Positions 46,327 to 55,613 of a stretch of 64,000 nt of DNA are shown piece after piece. The DNA lies in assembly GCA_030693515.1 (NCBI GenBank), contig JAUYAK010000113.1:1-64000 (forward strand), read 5' to 3'. Made by a program: the position numbers and the translations under genes. Below the pieces are notes generated by a model. It worked only from the letters and a program-made list of their open reading frames with translations, was not told the DNA's origin and made no database searches. The DNA comes from Opitutaceae bacterium (GTDB lineage: Bacteria; Verrucomicrobiota; Verrucomicrobiia; Opitutales; Opitutaceae). The first letter of the stretch is position 1. Each line of letters opens with the position of its first letter.

Positions 46327-47669
46327 GGGCAGTTCTGATTGAACACCGCCGCGCCCATCTGGCTCAGGTCGTAGTCCACCGCAAAGGCGTAGGTGCGGCC
46401 GTCGGGCGCCTCGTAGTCGAGCGTGAGCGTGACCGGATCGGTGATCAGCGCGCGGGGGAGCTCGCAGGTGGCGTTGAAGCCGGCGGTGCGGTTGCCGAGC
46501 TGCGGGTAGGCGGCGAGCACATCGTCGCGCACGAGGCCGATCTGGGCGGCGCCGAGCTCGGCCTGGTTGATGCGGATGCGCAGCGCCTGCGGCGCGGAGC
46601 CGTCGAGGCCCATGGCCCAGCCGCGGAGAAACAGGCGGCCCGACCAATAGCGCGCGTCATCCAGCGAGATTTGCACCCGGCCGGCGCCGGCGAAGTCGGG
46701 CGCGAGGCCGCTGTTGGTGACCGTGAGGGCGCGGGCCTCGGGGCGCTTGAAGTAGAGGTGCGGGGTCGTCTCCGGGTAGGCCAGCGGCCACACGATCGGG
46801 AGATCCTCGATGTTGTCGGGCGTGAAGCGGCGGGATTTTTCCTGCGTGTGCGTGACGACGTATTGCAGGCTGTCGATGCCGAGCTCGGCGGCGCGGCGCT
46901 GCGATGCGATCAGCTCCTCGTCGGAATCGTTATACGTGAAGAGAATGTATTTCCACTCGACGGCGGGCGCGCGGCCCGGGGCGCGCTTGGCGTCGTGCAT
47001 GAACTGGAGCGCCGTCGCGACATCGCCGTTGATGCGATATTGTTCGTAGGAGGACTGATTCAGCCCATCGACCGAGACGATGAGCTTGTCGGGATAGATG
47101 CCGCGCTTGAACACCTCGGCGAACGTGTAGTTGCCGTTGGTGTTGATGACGACGGGCGTGGTCGGGAAAAATTCGCGCGTGGCCGCGATGATGTCCTCGA
47201 TCTGCGGATGGGAGAGGGGCTCGCCCTGGCCGCAGAAATAGAAAAGCCCCACGGTGTAGCCCTCGTCGCGCAGACTCTGGAGCGTGCGCCGATAGACGGG
47301 CAGCGGCATGAAGACGGGCCCCTTGCGCTCCTTGGCCTGATAGATCCGGGTGCAGCCGGGGCAGCGCAGCGCGCAGGCGAGCGACGGCTCGAGATGGAAT
47401 TTTTCGAGGCGTTTTTCGGCGAGAGCGTTGTGGAAAGGCTCGTTGGGCCGGAGAAAAACGCAGCGGGTGCAGACGTCGCCCCAGGGCAGCTCGTTGCGCT
47501 GGAAGGCGTCGGCCATGTGCTGGTAGCGCGGATTGGTGAAGAGCTGGGTGGCGCTCCACTGCGGATCGGCGGCGGTCCAGCCGAGATGGATCTTCTCCCC
47601 GGAGCCGCAGTTGCACGCGACCTCGCCGTTGGCGCGCAGGTAGAGGATTTTGAAGATCTCGCAGTTCAT
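46323..47669 (-). CDS. Radical SAM protein with N-terminal SPASM-like cysteine cluster and C-terminal beta domain
   Basis: CALRCPGC = CxxxCxxC; MNCEIFKILYLRANGEVACNCGSGEKIHLGW..VCTRCVFL upstream of it. Confidence 0.85.
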   Translation of the reverse strand: MNCEIFKILYLRANGEVACNCGSGEKIHLGWTAADPQWSATQLFTNPRYQHMADAFQRNELPWGDVCTRCVFLRPNEPFHNALAEKRLEKFHLEPSLACALRCPGCTRIYQAKERKGPVFMPLPVYRRTLQSLRDEGYTVGLFYFCGQGEPLSHPQIEDIIAATREFFPTTPVVINTNGNYTFAEVFKRGIYPDKLIVSVDGLNQSSYEQYRINGDVATALQFMHDAKRAPGRAPAVEWKYILFTYNDSDEELIASQRRAAELGIDSLQYVVTHTQEKSRRFTPDNIEDLPIVWPLAYPETTPHLYFKRPEARALTVTNSGLAPDFAGAGRVQISLDDARYWSGRLFLRGWAMGLDGSAPQALRIRINQAELGAAQIGLVRDDVLAAYPQLGNRTAGFNATCELPRALITDPVTLTLDYEAPDGRTYAFAVDYDLSQMGAAVFNQNCP

Positions 47670-47739
47670 TTCCGGGTGTCAGGATGGGTGCAGGGGCGGG
47701 AAGCGGAAGCCAAAAACCGGCCGGGCGCAAACGCGCGCG

Positions 47740-48732
47740 TCACCCGCGCGTGGCGACGGCGAGCAGGTGGTTGTGCAGCGGCGTGCCTTCGCGGGTGTTG
47801 AGCGGCAACGGCGTGTGAAAACCCAGCTCCACGTGCGGGTAGAATTCCCGCAGCAGCGCGCCCAGGCTCCAGCGGGTGAAAAAATTCACGTGCGTCGCCT
47901 CCAGCATGTGCCACGGCGTGGCGAGGTGCTCGTAGAGGTAGCCGAACAGCTCGCAGTTGGGCACCGACACGATGAGCCGCCCGGGCGCCACGCGCGCGAT
48001 CTCGCGCAGAAAGGCGCGCGGCTCGTCGATGTGCTCCAGCACCTCGAGGCAGAGCGCGGCCTCGAACGCTCCGTCGGCAAACGGCAGCGTGCGCCCGTCC
48101 ACCTGCCGGTGCGGCAGGCCGAGGCGAGTGAGTTCGGCGCAGTCGGCGGGATTCACCTCCGCCCCGATCCAGTCGTAGCCGTCGGCCAGCAGGCCGCGCC
48201 CATAGGAGCCGAGCCCGCACCCGACATCGATTACGCGGCAGGGCGGCGGGCCGAGGTGCCGCCGCACCAAGTGCGCGACCTCGCCGCTGCCCTCGGACTG
48301 TGATGGCCCGGTCGCGAAAATATTGTCGTGCCGCTGGACCGCCGTGGTCGCGCGATCGAGCAGCACGCCGAAATGCTGCGTCCGGTAGTCACGGGCGATG
48401 GCAGTGGCGGTGCACGACGCGAGCGGGGTGCCGGGCGTGCCGTCGCGGAACCGGGCGCGCAGCGCGATCTCGAACGGCTGGCCCGGCACAAAAGCCGGAT
48501 GATGCGCGAAGAGCTCGAAGCCGGCCGCGGTGCCGGCGGGCAGTTTCAGCGCTGCGGACACATCGGGCCGCGCGTAAAGCGTGCGCGTTTCGCCAATCAC
48601 CGCGCCGCCAGCCACGACCTCGACGGTCTCGATCTGCGGATGCGCGTCGCCGAGCCAGAGCCAGCCGCGCACGAGAAACGCGAGCGGATCAACCGGCGCG
48701 CCGGGAGCGGGATCGTCGAGGTGGGCGGGCAT
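47740..48732 (-). CDS. SAM methyltransferase with N-terminal beta domain
   Basis: VIDVGCGLGSYGRGLLADGYDWIGAEVNPADCAEL; N-terminal FLVRGWLWLGDAHPQIETVEVVAGGAVIGETRTLYARPDV. Confidence 0.87.
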   Translation of the reverse strand: MPAHLDDPAPGAPVDPLAFLVRGWLWLGDAHPQIETVEVVAGGAVIGETRTLYARPDVSAALKLPAGTAAGFELFAHHPAFVPGQPFEIALRARFRDGTPGTPLASCTATAIARDYRTQHFGVLLDRATTAVQRHDNIFATGPSQSEGSGEVAHLVRRHLGPPPCRVIDVGCGLGSYGRGLLADGYDWIGAEVNPADCAELTRLGLPHRQVDGRTLPFADGAFEAALCLEVLEHIDEPRAFLREIARVAPGRLIVSVPNCELFGYLYEHLATPWHMLEATHVNFFTRWSLGALLREFYPHVELGFHTPLPLNTREGTPLHNHLLAVATRG

Positions 48733-48770
48733 GGGGCCGGACTTTTATCCCGCGTGTGGTGCGCACCGGC

Positions 48771-51700
48771 CTACTTCAGCGGCCCCCACTCGCGCGGGGG
48801 GAGCGCGAGGGTGAAGTCGTTGATCGTGAGCGTGAGGTTGGGATTGTAGGCGGGGTCGTGGACGAGCGCGTCGCCCCAGCGCTCCGTCATCGTCTCGACT
48901 TCGCTGCGGAAGCGGTCTCGCTTCTCCAGCGTGTCCTCCTGGCCGCGGCTGGCGCTCTCGTGGTGGTAAAGTTCGGCGTAGGGCGTCCAGAGGTTGCGGT
49001 AGCCGGCGGCGCGGACCTTCAGGCAGAAATCGACGTCGTTGAAGGCGACGCGGAGCTTTTCGTCGAGGCCGCCGACCTCGAGGTAAACCTCGCGGCGGAT
49101 CACCAAGCAGGCGGCGGTGACGGCGCTGAGGTTTTGCTGGAGCAGGTTGCGGTGCGCCTGGCCGGCGGCGCCGCGCGGGTGCGTCTGCCACGCGTGCGCG
49201 GCCACGCCGCCGATGCCGAGGATGACGCCGGCATGCTGAATCTTGTCGTCGGGATAATAGAGCTTGGCGCCGACGCAGCCGATTTCGGGGCGCAGGGCGT
49301 GGCTCGCCATCTCGTCGAGCCAGTCGCCGTGAATGACCTCGAGATCGTTGTTGAGCAGGCCGACCAGCGGGGCGTGCGAGTGCTGCACGCCAAAATTGTT
49401 GAGCGCGGAGAAATTGAATTCGCCGGCAAACTTGATCACGCGGATGCGGCGCGGCGTGGCGAGCTGCGTGCCGTAATCCGGGAGGCCCGCGAGGTAGGCG
49501 AGCGTGTCCGCGTCGTCGCTGTCGTTGTCGATGATGAGCAGCTCGAAGTCTGCGTAGGTGGTCTTGGCGAGGAGGCTCTCGACGCAGGGGCGGAGGACGT
49601 TGAGGCGGTTGCGCGTCGGGATGATCAGCGTGACGCGGGGGGCGGGTGAGGGCACGGGGTAGTGCACGCGCCAGTAGCTGCCCTTGGTGGGTGAGAGGGT
49701 GGCCTCGACGCCGATCCGCGCGAGGTGCTCATTGATGACCTTTTCGGCCGCGGTGCGGGCGTAGTCCTTGGCCCCGATGAGCATGGCCGTCGAGCCGGGC
49801 ACGCTGCGCCAGTGGTAGAGGATTTTCGGGATGTGGCGGATGCGGTCGGGCGCGCTGCGCTCGATGACCCGGTGCGCGAGGTCCCAGTCCTGCGAGCCTT
49901 CGTAGCCGATGCGGAAGCCGCCGACTTCGCGCACGAGGAGGGTGCGGTAAACGCCGAGGTGGCTGATGTAATTCTGGACGTTGAAGAGGTCCGGGTTCCA
50001 GTCGGGCTTGAAGTAGTGGTCGTAGCGGTGGCCGTTCTCGTCGATCTTGTCCTCGTCGCTGTAAATGAGGTCGGCGTGGGGATGCGCGTCGATTTCGAGG
50101 GCGACACAGGCGAGGGCGTGGGGCCGCAGCTCGTCGTCGTGGTCGAGGAGGGCGAGGAAGTCGCCGTGGGCGAGCGCGAGGGCGGAGTTCGACGTGGCGG
50201 AGATGTGGCCGTTAGTCTCGCGGCAGACGACCTTGATGCGCGGATCCTTTTTTTGGTAGCGCTCGAGCAGTTTGCGGACGTGGGGTTCCTTGGAGGCGTC
50301 GTCGGCGATGCAGAGTTCCCAGTTCTCGTAAAGCTGGCGGCGGACGGACTCGATGGCGGCGACGAGCCACTGCTCCGGGGTGTTGTAAACCGGCATGAGC
50401 ACCGAGATGAGCGGGCGCTTCTTGAGGGTGGCGAGCTGGGCGCGGATTTTGTCGGCGCTCTCGGGCGTGAGCGTATCGTAGGCGGCGACCCAGGCGGCGT
50501 AGGTATTGGGCGGCGGCGGCGCGGCGTCGGCCGTGCGGCGGATGAGGCGCGAGACGGCGATGTGCCAGGCGCCGGTCTCGTCCTGCACCTCGATGAGGAG
50601 GAGGTGGGTGCCGCGGCGCGGCACATCGGCTTTGACGATCCAGCCGCAGCGCTCGGCGCCGGGATGGTCGCGGAAGTGATCGAGCACGTCGAGGCGCTCG
50701 AGACCGAACTCGGCGGGGCAGGGCTGGTCGCCGAGCCGCGCGCGCGCGGCTTTCAGCGGCACGCGATCGCGGCGGAGAGACCAGCCGCGGACGTTGAGCA
50801 TGGGCGCGATGGCGGACCAATCCTGCGGGTAATCGATGTTGCCCAGCAGGGCGGGCGAGGCGGCGGGCGCGGCTGGTTTGTCGAGGAACCGGCGGCGCAA
50901 CGCGCGCAACGGTGCGGTGGCCTTCCACGAGAACGACGATTGAATCGTCGCGATCTTCTCCTCGCGCGATCGGGTGACGGCCTGCTGGTCGGCGAGTTGG
51001 GCGGCGGCGGCGGCGAGGGCGGCGGCGTGTTGCGCTTGCAGCGCGGGAATTTGGGCGAGGGCGGCTTCGGTCTCGCTCTTTGAGACCTCCAGCTGCTCCT
51101 CCGTTTCACTAAGATTCTTTTTGAGCGCGAGGATGTCGTCATCGGCCGAGAGGAGGGCGTTCTCGTAGGCGGTGACCTGCTGGCGCGCGGTGCGGAGGAG
51201 CGCGTCGGCCTGTTCGCGCCGCTGCTTGTGCTTGGCGAGTTCCTTGCCGAGGTTGTCGGCGAAGGTCTGCGTCATGGTGCGGGACTCCTCGAGGCCGGCG
51301 GCATGCTGGCGCGCGGCGGCGAGGAGGTCCTCGATGTTCTTCACGTGCTGGGCCGTGAGTTTCTCGCGGGCGAGGCCGGCGTCGCGGTCGGTCGCGATCT
51401 CGCGGATGCGCCGGGCGGCGGCGGCCTCGAGGCGTTCGATTTGATCGCGGGCGAGGCGGCCGAGCAGGTCGATATCGGCGGCGATCGGTGCGGTGCGGCG
51501 CAGGCGGTCGGCGACGAGCACGATCTCATCCGTGCCGGGGGTGTGCGCGAGCGACCAATCGACGGCCGAGGCTTGCTGGCAGACGGCTTCGTAGAACGCG
51601 AGGAGCGTGCGGGAGTTGACCGCCAGATCAAAGTGCCGCCGGGCGAAGCGGGGGCCGTGCTCGCTCAGCTGCGTGCGGAGCGCGGCGTCGGTGAAGAGGC

Positions 51701-52739
51701 GCTGGCAGGCGTCGGCGATATCCGCGGGGGTGCCGGTCGCGGGGAGGAGCAGCGCTTCGCGGCCATCCTGTAGGAGCGCGGCGAGATTGGTGGGCGGGAG
51801 CACGACGGGGCGGCCGCTGGCGAAAAATTCCGGCAGCTTGGACGGCAGGCGGCAGTCGTTGAACGCGCCGGGGCGGCCGGGCTGCACGAGCACATCGGCG
51901 AGGGCGAGGAGGCGCGGGAGCTTGGCCTTCTCGACAAAGCCGAGGTCCAGCGCGTGTTTCTTCAGATCATCGGAGAGGCCGGCGAGGAACTGCGGGGAGT
52001 TGAAGCCGGTGCGCACGAGCCGCGTGGGTGTGCCGCGCTGGTTGAGGAGCGCGACGGCGATGTAGAGTTCGCGCAGCTCGGGCTCGTTGGCGAAGGTGTT
52101 GCTGCCGGTGAAGACGATGACTTTTTCGTCGGGCTTGAGGCCGATCGAGCGCCGCAGGTGATCATCGGCGGGCTGCGGGCGGTAGGAGGAAAAATCGACG
52201 CCGGGAAACAGCAGATGTGTCGGCGTGCCCGCCGGCGCAAAGGCCGCGAGCCGCTCGATGATGTGCGTGATGCCGTCGGCCGTGCGCAGGAAACTCTCGT
52301 GACGAATCGGGTGCGGCAGGCCATCGACGAGCCACTTTTCCGTCTCGGCCAGCGGAGCGTCCCGCAGCTCCGCGAACGTCTTCCCCGTGTAGGACTCGAT
52401 CAGGTGGTGCTCGTTGTCCTCCAGATGGACGAGCAGGCGCGCCGGATGGGCGAGGCGGCGCTGGTAGGAAAGGACGAACTTTCGCACCCCCTCGCGCGGC
52501 GTCCAGGCGTGGATGAGATCGGCAGGGCGGCCGTCGGGGAAAAGCTTCGGGAGCGTGAGCAGCTCCTCGTAGGTGGCGGCGATGAACAGCGGCTCGGCGA
52601 TGTGGCGCAGGGTCTCCTTGCGGTCCGGCACGGCCACCACACAGGCATGGCCGGCGGCGCAGAGCGTGTTCGCGAAGCCGCCGATGTGGTTCAGGCTGTT
52701 GGTGGTGAAGTCGCCGTAGTTGACGAAGAGGATGTTCAA
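48771..52739 (-). CDS. Multidomain glycosyltransferase: GT4, coiled coil, beta domain, GT2
   Basis: 1322 aa ORF; N-terminal MNILFVNYGDFTTNSLNHIGG.., central coiled coil, C-terminal SVLMPVYNTPEQWLVAAIESV..CIADDASKEPHV and PLVGLLNNDLEVIHGDWLDEM. Confidence 0.9.
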   Translation of the reverse strand: MNILFVNYGDFTTNSLNHIGGFANTLCAAGHACVVAVPDRKETLRHIAEPLFIAATYEELLTLPKLFPDGRPADLIHAWTPREGVRKFVLSYQRRLAHPARLLVHLEDNEHHLIESYTGKTFAELRDAPLAETEKWLVDGLPHPIRHESFLRTADGITHIIERLAAFAPAGTPTHLLFPGVDFSSYRPQPADDHLRRSIGLKPDEKVIVFTGSNTFANEPELRELYIAVALLNQRGTPTRLVRTGFNSPQFLAGLSDDLKKHALDLGFVEKAKLPRLLALADVLVQPGRPGAFNDCRLPSKLPEFFASGRPVVLPPTNLAALLQDGREALLLPATGTPADIADACQRLFTDAALRTQLSEHGPRFARRHFDLAVNSRTLLAFYEAVCQQASAVDWSLAHTPGTDEIVLVADRLRRTAPIAADIDLLGRLARDQIERLEAAAARRIREIATDRDAGLAREKLTAQHVKNIEDLLAAARQHAAGLEESRTMTQTFADNLGKELAKHKQRREQADALLRTARQQVTAYENALLSADDDILALKKNLSETEEQLEVSKSETEAALAQIPALQAQHAAALAAAAAQLADQQAVTRSREEKIATIQSSFSWKATAPLRALRRRFLDKPAAPAASPALLGNIDYPQDWSAIAPMLNVRGWSLRRDRVPLKAARARLGDQPCPAEFGLERLDVLDHFRDHPGAERCGWIVKADVPRRGTHLLLIEVQDETGAWHIAVSRLIRRTADAAPPPPNTYAAWVAAYDTLTPESADKIRAQLATLKKRPLISVLMPVYNTPEQWLVAAIESVRRQLYENWELCIADDASKEPHVRKLLERYQKKDPRIKVVCRETNGHISATSNSALALAHGDFLALLDHDDELRPHALACVALEIDAHPHADLIYSDEDKIDENGHRYDHYFKPDWNPDLFNVQNYISHLGVYRTLLVREVGGFRIGYEGSQDWDLAHRVIERSAPDRIRHIPKILYHWRSVPGSTAMLIGAKDYARTAAEKVINEHLARIGVEATLSPTKGSYWRVHYPVPSPAPRVTLIIPTRNRLNVLRPCVESLLAKTTYADFELLIIDNDSDDADTLAYLAGLPDYGTQLATPRRIRVIKFAGEFNFSALNNFGVQHSHAPLVGLLNNDLEVIHGDWLDEMASHALRPEIGCVGAKLYYPDDKIQHAGVILGIGGVAAHAWQTHPRGAAGQAHRNLLQQNLSAVTAACLVIRREVYLEVGGLDEKLRVAFNDVDFCLKVRAAGYRNLWTPYAELYHHESASRGQEDTLEKRDRFRSEVETMTERWGDALVHDPAYNPNLTLTINDFTLALPPREWGPLK

Positions 52740-52779
52740 GGCGGGAAATGGAAGCGGAAGAGGCGATCAGGGCTGACGC

Positions 52780-52815
52780 AAAAAAGGCAGACCGGCGACG
52801 CTGCGCGGGTCTGCC
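52780..52815 (-). terminator. Rho-independent terminator downstream of the transaldolase gene
   Basis: Minus strand GGCAGACC-CGCGCAGCGTCGCC-GGTCTGCC-TTTTTT. Confidence 0.85.
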
Positions 52816-52837
52816 CGGGAGGTAAATGCGGATTTTA

Positions 52838-53557
52838 TCAGAGCTTGAAGCCGGCGTCCGCGGCGTCCTTCGAGAAGGTCTTCACGGTGTCGAGCGAAAG
52901 ATCGGTCAGGTCCTGGCCGAACATCTTGGCGGCCTTGGCGAGGATGTCGTGCGGCACGGTGATGATCGCGCAGCCGGCCTCCTGGGCCTGGAAGATGTTG
53001 AGCACTTCGCGCGTGCTCGCCCAGAGCAGCTCGGCTTTGGGCTGGGCGTGGAGGAGGGCGCCGCAGGCGCGCACCATCGGCATCGGATCGACGCCCGTGT
53101 CGGCGATGCGGCCGGCGAAGACCGAGACGACCGATGGCACCGCGGGGTTGAGCGCCTCGGCCACGCCGGCGACTTGGCGCAGCGTGAGCAGCGCGGTGAC
53201 GTTGAGCTTCACGCCGGCCTGGCCGAGCTCCTTGATCAGCGGCAGGCAGGAGTCGCCGCGGGCGTTGGTGATCGGGATCTTGGTGTAGACGTTTTTCCCC
53301 CAGGCCGTGATTTTCAGCGCCTGACGCTTCATCTCGACGAGGTCGTCGGTGAACACCTCGAGGGAAATGGGCTTGGCGGTCACGGTCTGGAGCACGTCCT
53401 TGGCGAAGGCTTCGTAGTCCTTGATGCCGGCCTTCTTCATCAGCGAGGGGTTCGTCGTGAGGCCCTTGATGTAGGATTTGCCGTAGAGTTCGAGGATGCC
53501 GGCTTTGTCGGCGCCGTCGGCGTAGAGCTGAATCGTGAGATCGTTGAGGGATTTCAT
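52838..53557 (-). CDS. Transaldolase (small, FSA/TalC-like size class)
   Basis: MKSLNDLTIQLYADGADKAGILELYGKSYIKGLTTNPSLMKKAG..YTKIPITNARG..NVTALLTLRQ. Confidence 0.9.
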   Translation of the reverse strand: MKSLNDLTIQLYADGADKAGILELYGKSYIKGLTTNPSLMKKAGIKDYEAFAKDVLQTVTAKPISLEVFTDDLVEMKRQALKITAWGKNVYTKIPITNARGDSCLPLIKELGQAGVKLNVTALLTLRQVAGVAEALNPAVPSVVSVFAGRIADTGVDPMPMVRACGALLHAQPKAELLWASTREVLNIFQAQEAGCAIITVPHDILAKAAKMFGQDLTDLSLDTVKTFSKDAADAGFKL

Positions 53558-53560
53558 GGT

Positions 53561-53588
53561 GGGGTGAGGAGGGGGAAAGGGGGCGGGG
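53561..53588 (+). other. Candidate G-quadruplex tract upstream of the transaldolase start
   Basis: ggggtgaggagggggaaagggggcgggg: four runs of at least four G with short loops. Confidence 0.5.
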
Positions 53589-53591
53589 CGG

Positions 53592-54143
53592 TCAATGCTG
53601 CGCGAGGACTATTCGGGCCGCTTCTGCAAAGGATGATACGGTGAAATCCGGCGCGGCCTGCAATTCCTCGGCGTAGCCGAAGTCGATGAACACCGTGCGC
53701 ACCCCAGCGCGCCGGCCGCAGTCGATGTCGCGCCAGCGGTCGCCAATCATCCAGGAGCGCGCGAGGTCGAGCTCAAGGGCGCGGGCGGCGTCAAGCAGCA
53801 TGCCGGGCTCGGGTTTGCGGCGGTGGTCATCGGGATGGGCGACGCCCTGGCCGGGGGCATAGCAGGCCTCAATGCGGGCGATGGCGGGGATGAGGTTTTG
53901 CAGGTGCGCGTGCATCTCCTCGACGACGGCCTGCGACTGCGTGCCGCGGCCGACGTCGGGCTGGTTGGTGGCGACTACGAGAACGTAGCCAGCGGCGGCG
54001 AGCTGGGCGCAGGCGGCGGGCACACCGTCGAAGAGCTGGAACTCCGCGAGCGTCTGTGGCGGGTAGGGTTTCCCCTCGCGGACGACCTGGCGGTTGAGCG
54101 TGCCGTCGCGATCAAGGAAGACAGCGGTGCGGAGGGCGGCCAT
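53592..54143 (-). CDS. gmhB: D-glycero-manno-heptose 1,7-bisphosphate phosphatase (HAD-IIIA)
   Basis: AVFLDRDGTLNR..LVVATNQPDVGRG..CYAPGQGVAHPDDHRRKPEPGMLLDAA..WMIGDRWRDIDCGRRAG. Confidence 0.9.
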   Translation of the reverse strand: MAALRTAVFLDRDGTLNRQVVREGKPYPPQTLAEFQLFDGVPAACAQLAAAGYVLVVATNQPDVGRGTQSQAVVEEMHAHLQNLIPAIARIEACYAPGQGVAHPDDHRRKPEPGMLLDAARALELDLARSWMIGDRWRDIDCGRRAGVRTVFIDFGYAEELQAAPDFTVSSFAEAARIVLAQH

Positions 54144-54147
54144 TGAA

Positions 54148-54220
54148 AGTAGGGCGGGTCATTGACCCGCCCTCGGATGAGGGAGGGTGGTCGAAGGGCG
54201 GGTCGAAGACCCGCCCTACT
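54148..54220. repeat. REP-like palindrome pair, same family as 13915-13990
   Basis: agtagggcgggtcattgacccgccctc (from 54148) and agggcgggtcgaagacccgccctact (to 54220). Confidence 0.88.
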
Positions 54221-54221
54221 G

Positions 54222-54824
54222 CTACGGCTTCGCGACCGACTCCCACTTCGTCTGATTCATCTTCAAATCGGGATGAGAGACGAACAGGTGCCAGATCACG
54301 GCTTGGAAGGCCTCGCTGTGCGGGGTGATGTTGTTCGCGTTTACGACCGGCACGATCACGCAGGCGTCGGCGACCGTGGCGGTGTAACCGCCGTCCTTGC
54401 CCACGATACCTATGACGCGCGCACCGACCTGCTTCGCCAGCTGGAGGGCGAGCACGAGATTGGGGGAAACGTTTTTCTCCAGGTTACCGCCCCCGACCGA
54501 GAAAATGAGCAGCGCGTCCTCCTTCTTCAGGCGCGAGCCGCGGAGCCATTCGGCGAACACGCTGGCCCAGCCCTCGTCGTTGGTGCGCGCGGTGAGCTCA
54601 GAGACGTTGTCGGTGGGGGCGTAGCACTCGAGGCCGCCGATTTTGCGGAAATCATTCACCGCGTGCGAGGCGTTGGCCGCGCTGCCGCCGACGCCGAGGA
54701 TGAAGAGGCGGCCCCCTCGTGTGCGCACGGCGACGAGTTCGCGGACGCATTTTTCGCAGTCCTCGGGATTGAGCTTCGAGACGATTTCGGCCGTCTCTTT
54801 CAGGTGTTGGGCGGAATAGGACAT
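54222..54824 (-). CDS. gmhA: SIS-domain sedoheptulose-7-phosphate isomerase-like protein
   Basis: RLFILGVGGSAANASHAVNDFRKIGGLECYAPTDN..LLIFSVGGGNLEKNVSPNLVLALQLAKQVGARVIGIVGKDGG. Confidence 0.8.
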   Translation of the reverse strand: MSYSAQHLKETAEIVSKLNPEDCEKCVRELVAVRTRGGRLFILGVGGSAANASHAVNDFRKIGGLECYAPTDNVSELTARTNDEGWASVFAEWLRGSRLKKEDALLIFSVGGGNLEKNVSPNLVLALQLAKQVGARVIGIVGKDGGYTATVADACVIVPVVNANNITPHSEAFQAVIWHLFVSHPDLKMNQTKWESVAKP

Positions 54825-54867
54825 GGGAGCGGACAAAGAAGAAACGGCGGAAAGAAGAAAGAAGAAA

Positions 54868-55587
54868 TCAGGCAGTCGGGGGCGGCCCGGCGCGGAGCAG
54901 GGCGTCGAGTTCGTTGAGGCCCTCGTGGGAGCCGATCTCGTAGAAGCGCTGCGGCATTTCGTAGCCGGCGAGCTGGCCGCGCGCGCAGAGCTGCGTCTGC
55001 ACCGCCGCGAGATCGACGACGGCATCGCGGGGGAAGCCATTGAAGGCCGCGGCGCGAAACACGCCCAAGCCGTAGTCGATGTGGCGCATGGCCGGGGTGC
55101 GGTGCTTTTTGTCGTAGGCTTTGATCTCTCCGCCCGCGAATTCGACGTTGCTCGTGTCGTAGCGGCCGTGGTTCTCGAAGACGGTCATCAGGCCGAGCTT
55201 CCCGCTCCGCTGGAAAAAATCGCCGACCGCGCGGTAGTCGATCGGCAGGTAGCTGTCACCGTAGAGCACGTAGAACGCGTCGCCGAGCTTGGGCAGGGCA
55301 GCGATGAGCGCGCCGCCGGTGCCGAGGAGTTTGGGGCCGTCGAACGCGTAGTCGATCTGCACGCCCCACTTGGAGCCGTCGCCGTAGAGCTCGACGATCT
55401 TCTCGCCGAGATAGCCGACGCAAAGGACGATCTTGGTGAGGCCGTTTTTCTTCAGCAGGCGGAGCTGATGGGAGAAAAAGGGTTCGCCCGCGACCTCGAC
55501 GAGGAGCTTCGGGATTTTCTCCGTGATTGGCCGGAGACGCGTGGCCATGCCGCCTGCTAGCAATGCCACTGGAAAATCGGAAAACAT
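54868..55587 (-). CDS. hddC: Nucleotidyltransferase, heptose-1-phosphate guanylyltransferase-like
   Basis: MFSDFPVALLAGGMATRLRPITEKIPKLLVEVAGEPFFSHQLRLLKKNGLTKIVLCVGYLG; start codon lies in the repeat arm. Confidence 0.8.
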   Translation of the reverse strand: MFSDFPVALLAGGMATRLRPITEKIPKLLVEVAGEPFFSHQLRLLKKNGLTKIVLCVGYLGEKIVELYGDGSKWGVQIDYAFDGPKLLGTGGALIAALPKLGDAFYVLYGDSYLPIDYRAVGDFFQRSGKLGLMTVFENHGRYDTSNVEFAGGEIKAYDKKHRTPAMRHIDYGLGVFRAAAFNGFPRDAVVDLAAVQTQLCARGQLAGYEMPQRFYEIGSHEGLNELDALLRAGPPPTA

Positions 55588-55612
55588 GGAAAAGCGGGAA
55601 AGCGGGAAACAG
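55568..55612. repeat. Degenerate ~8-bp repeat arm (GGAAAATC/GGGAAAGC), left arm flanking the second four-helix-bundle gene
   Basis: ctggaaaatcggaaaacatggaaaagcgggaaagcgggaaacag. Confidence 0.8.
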
Positions 55613-55613
55613 T

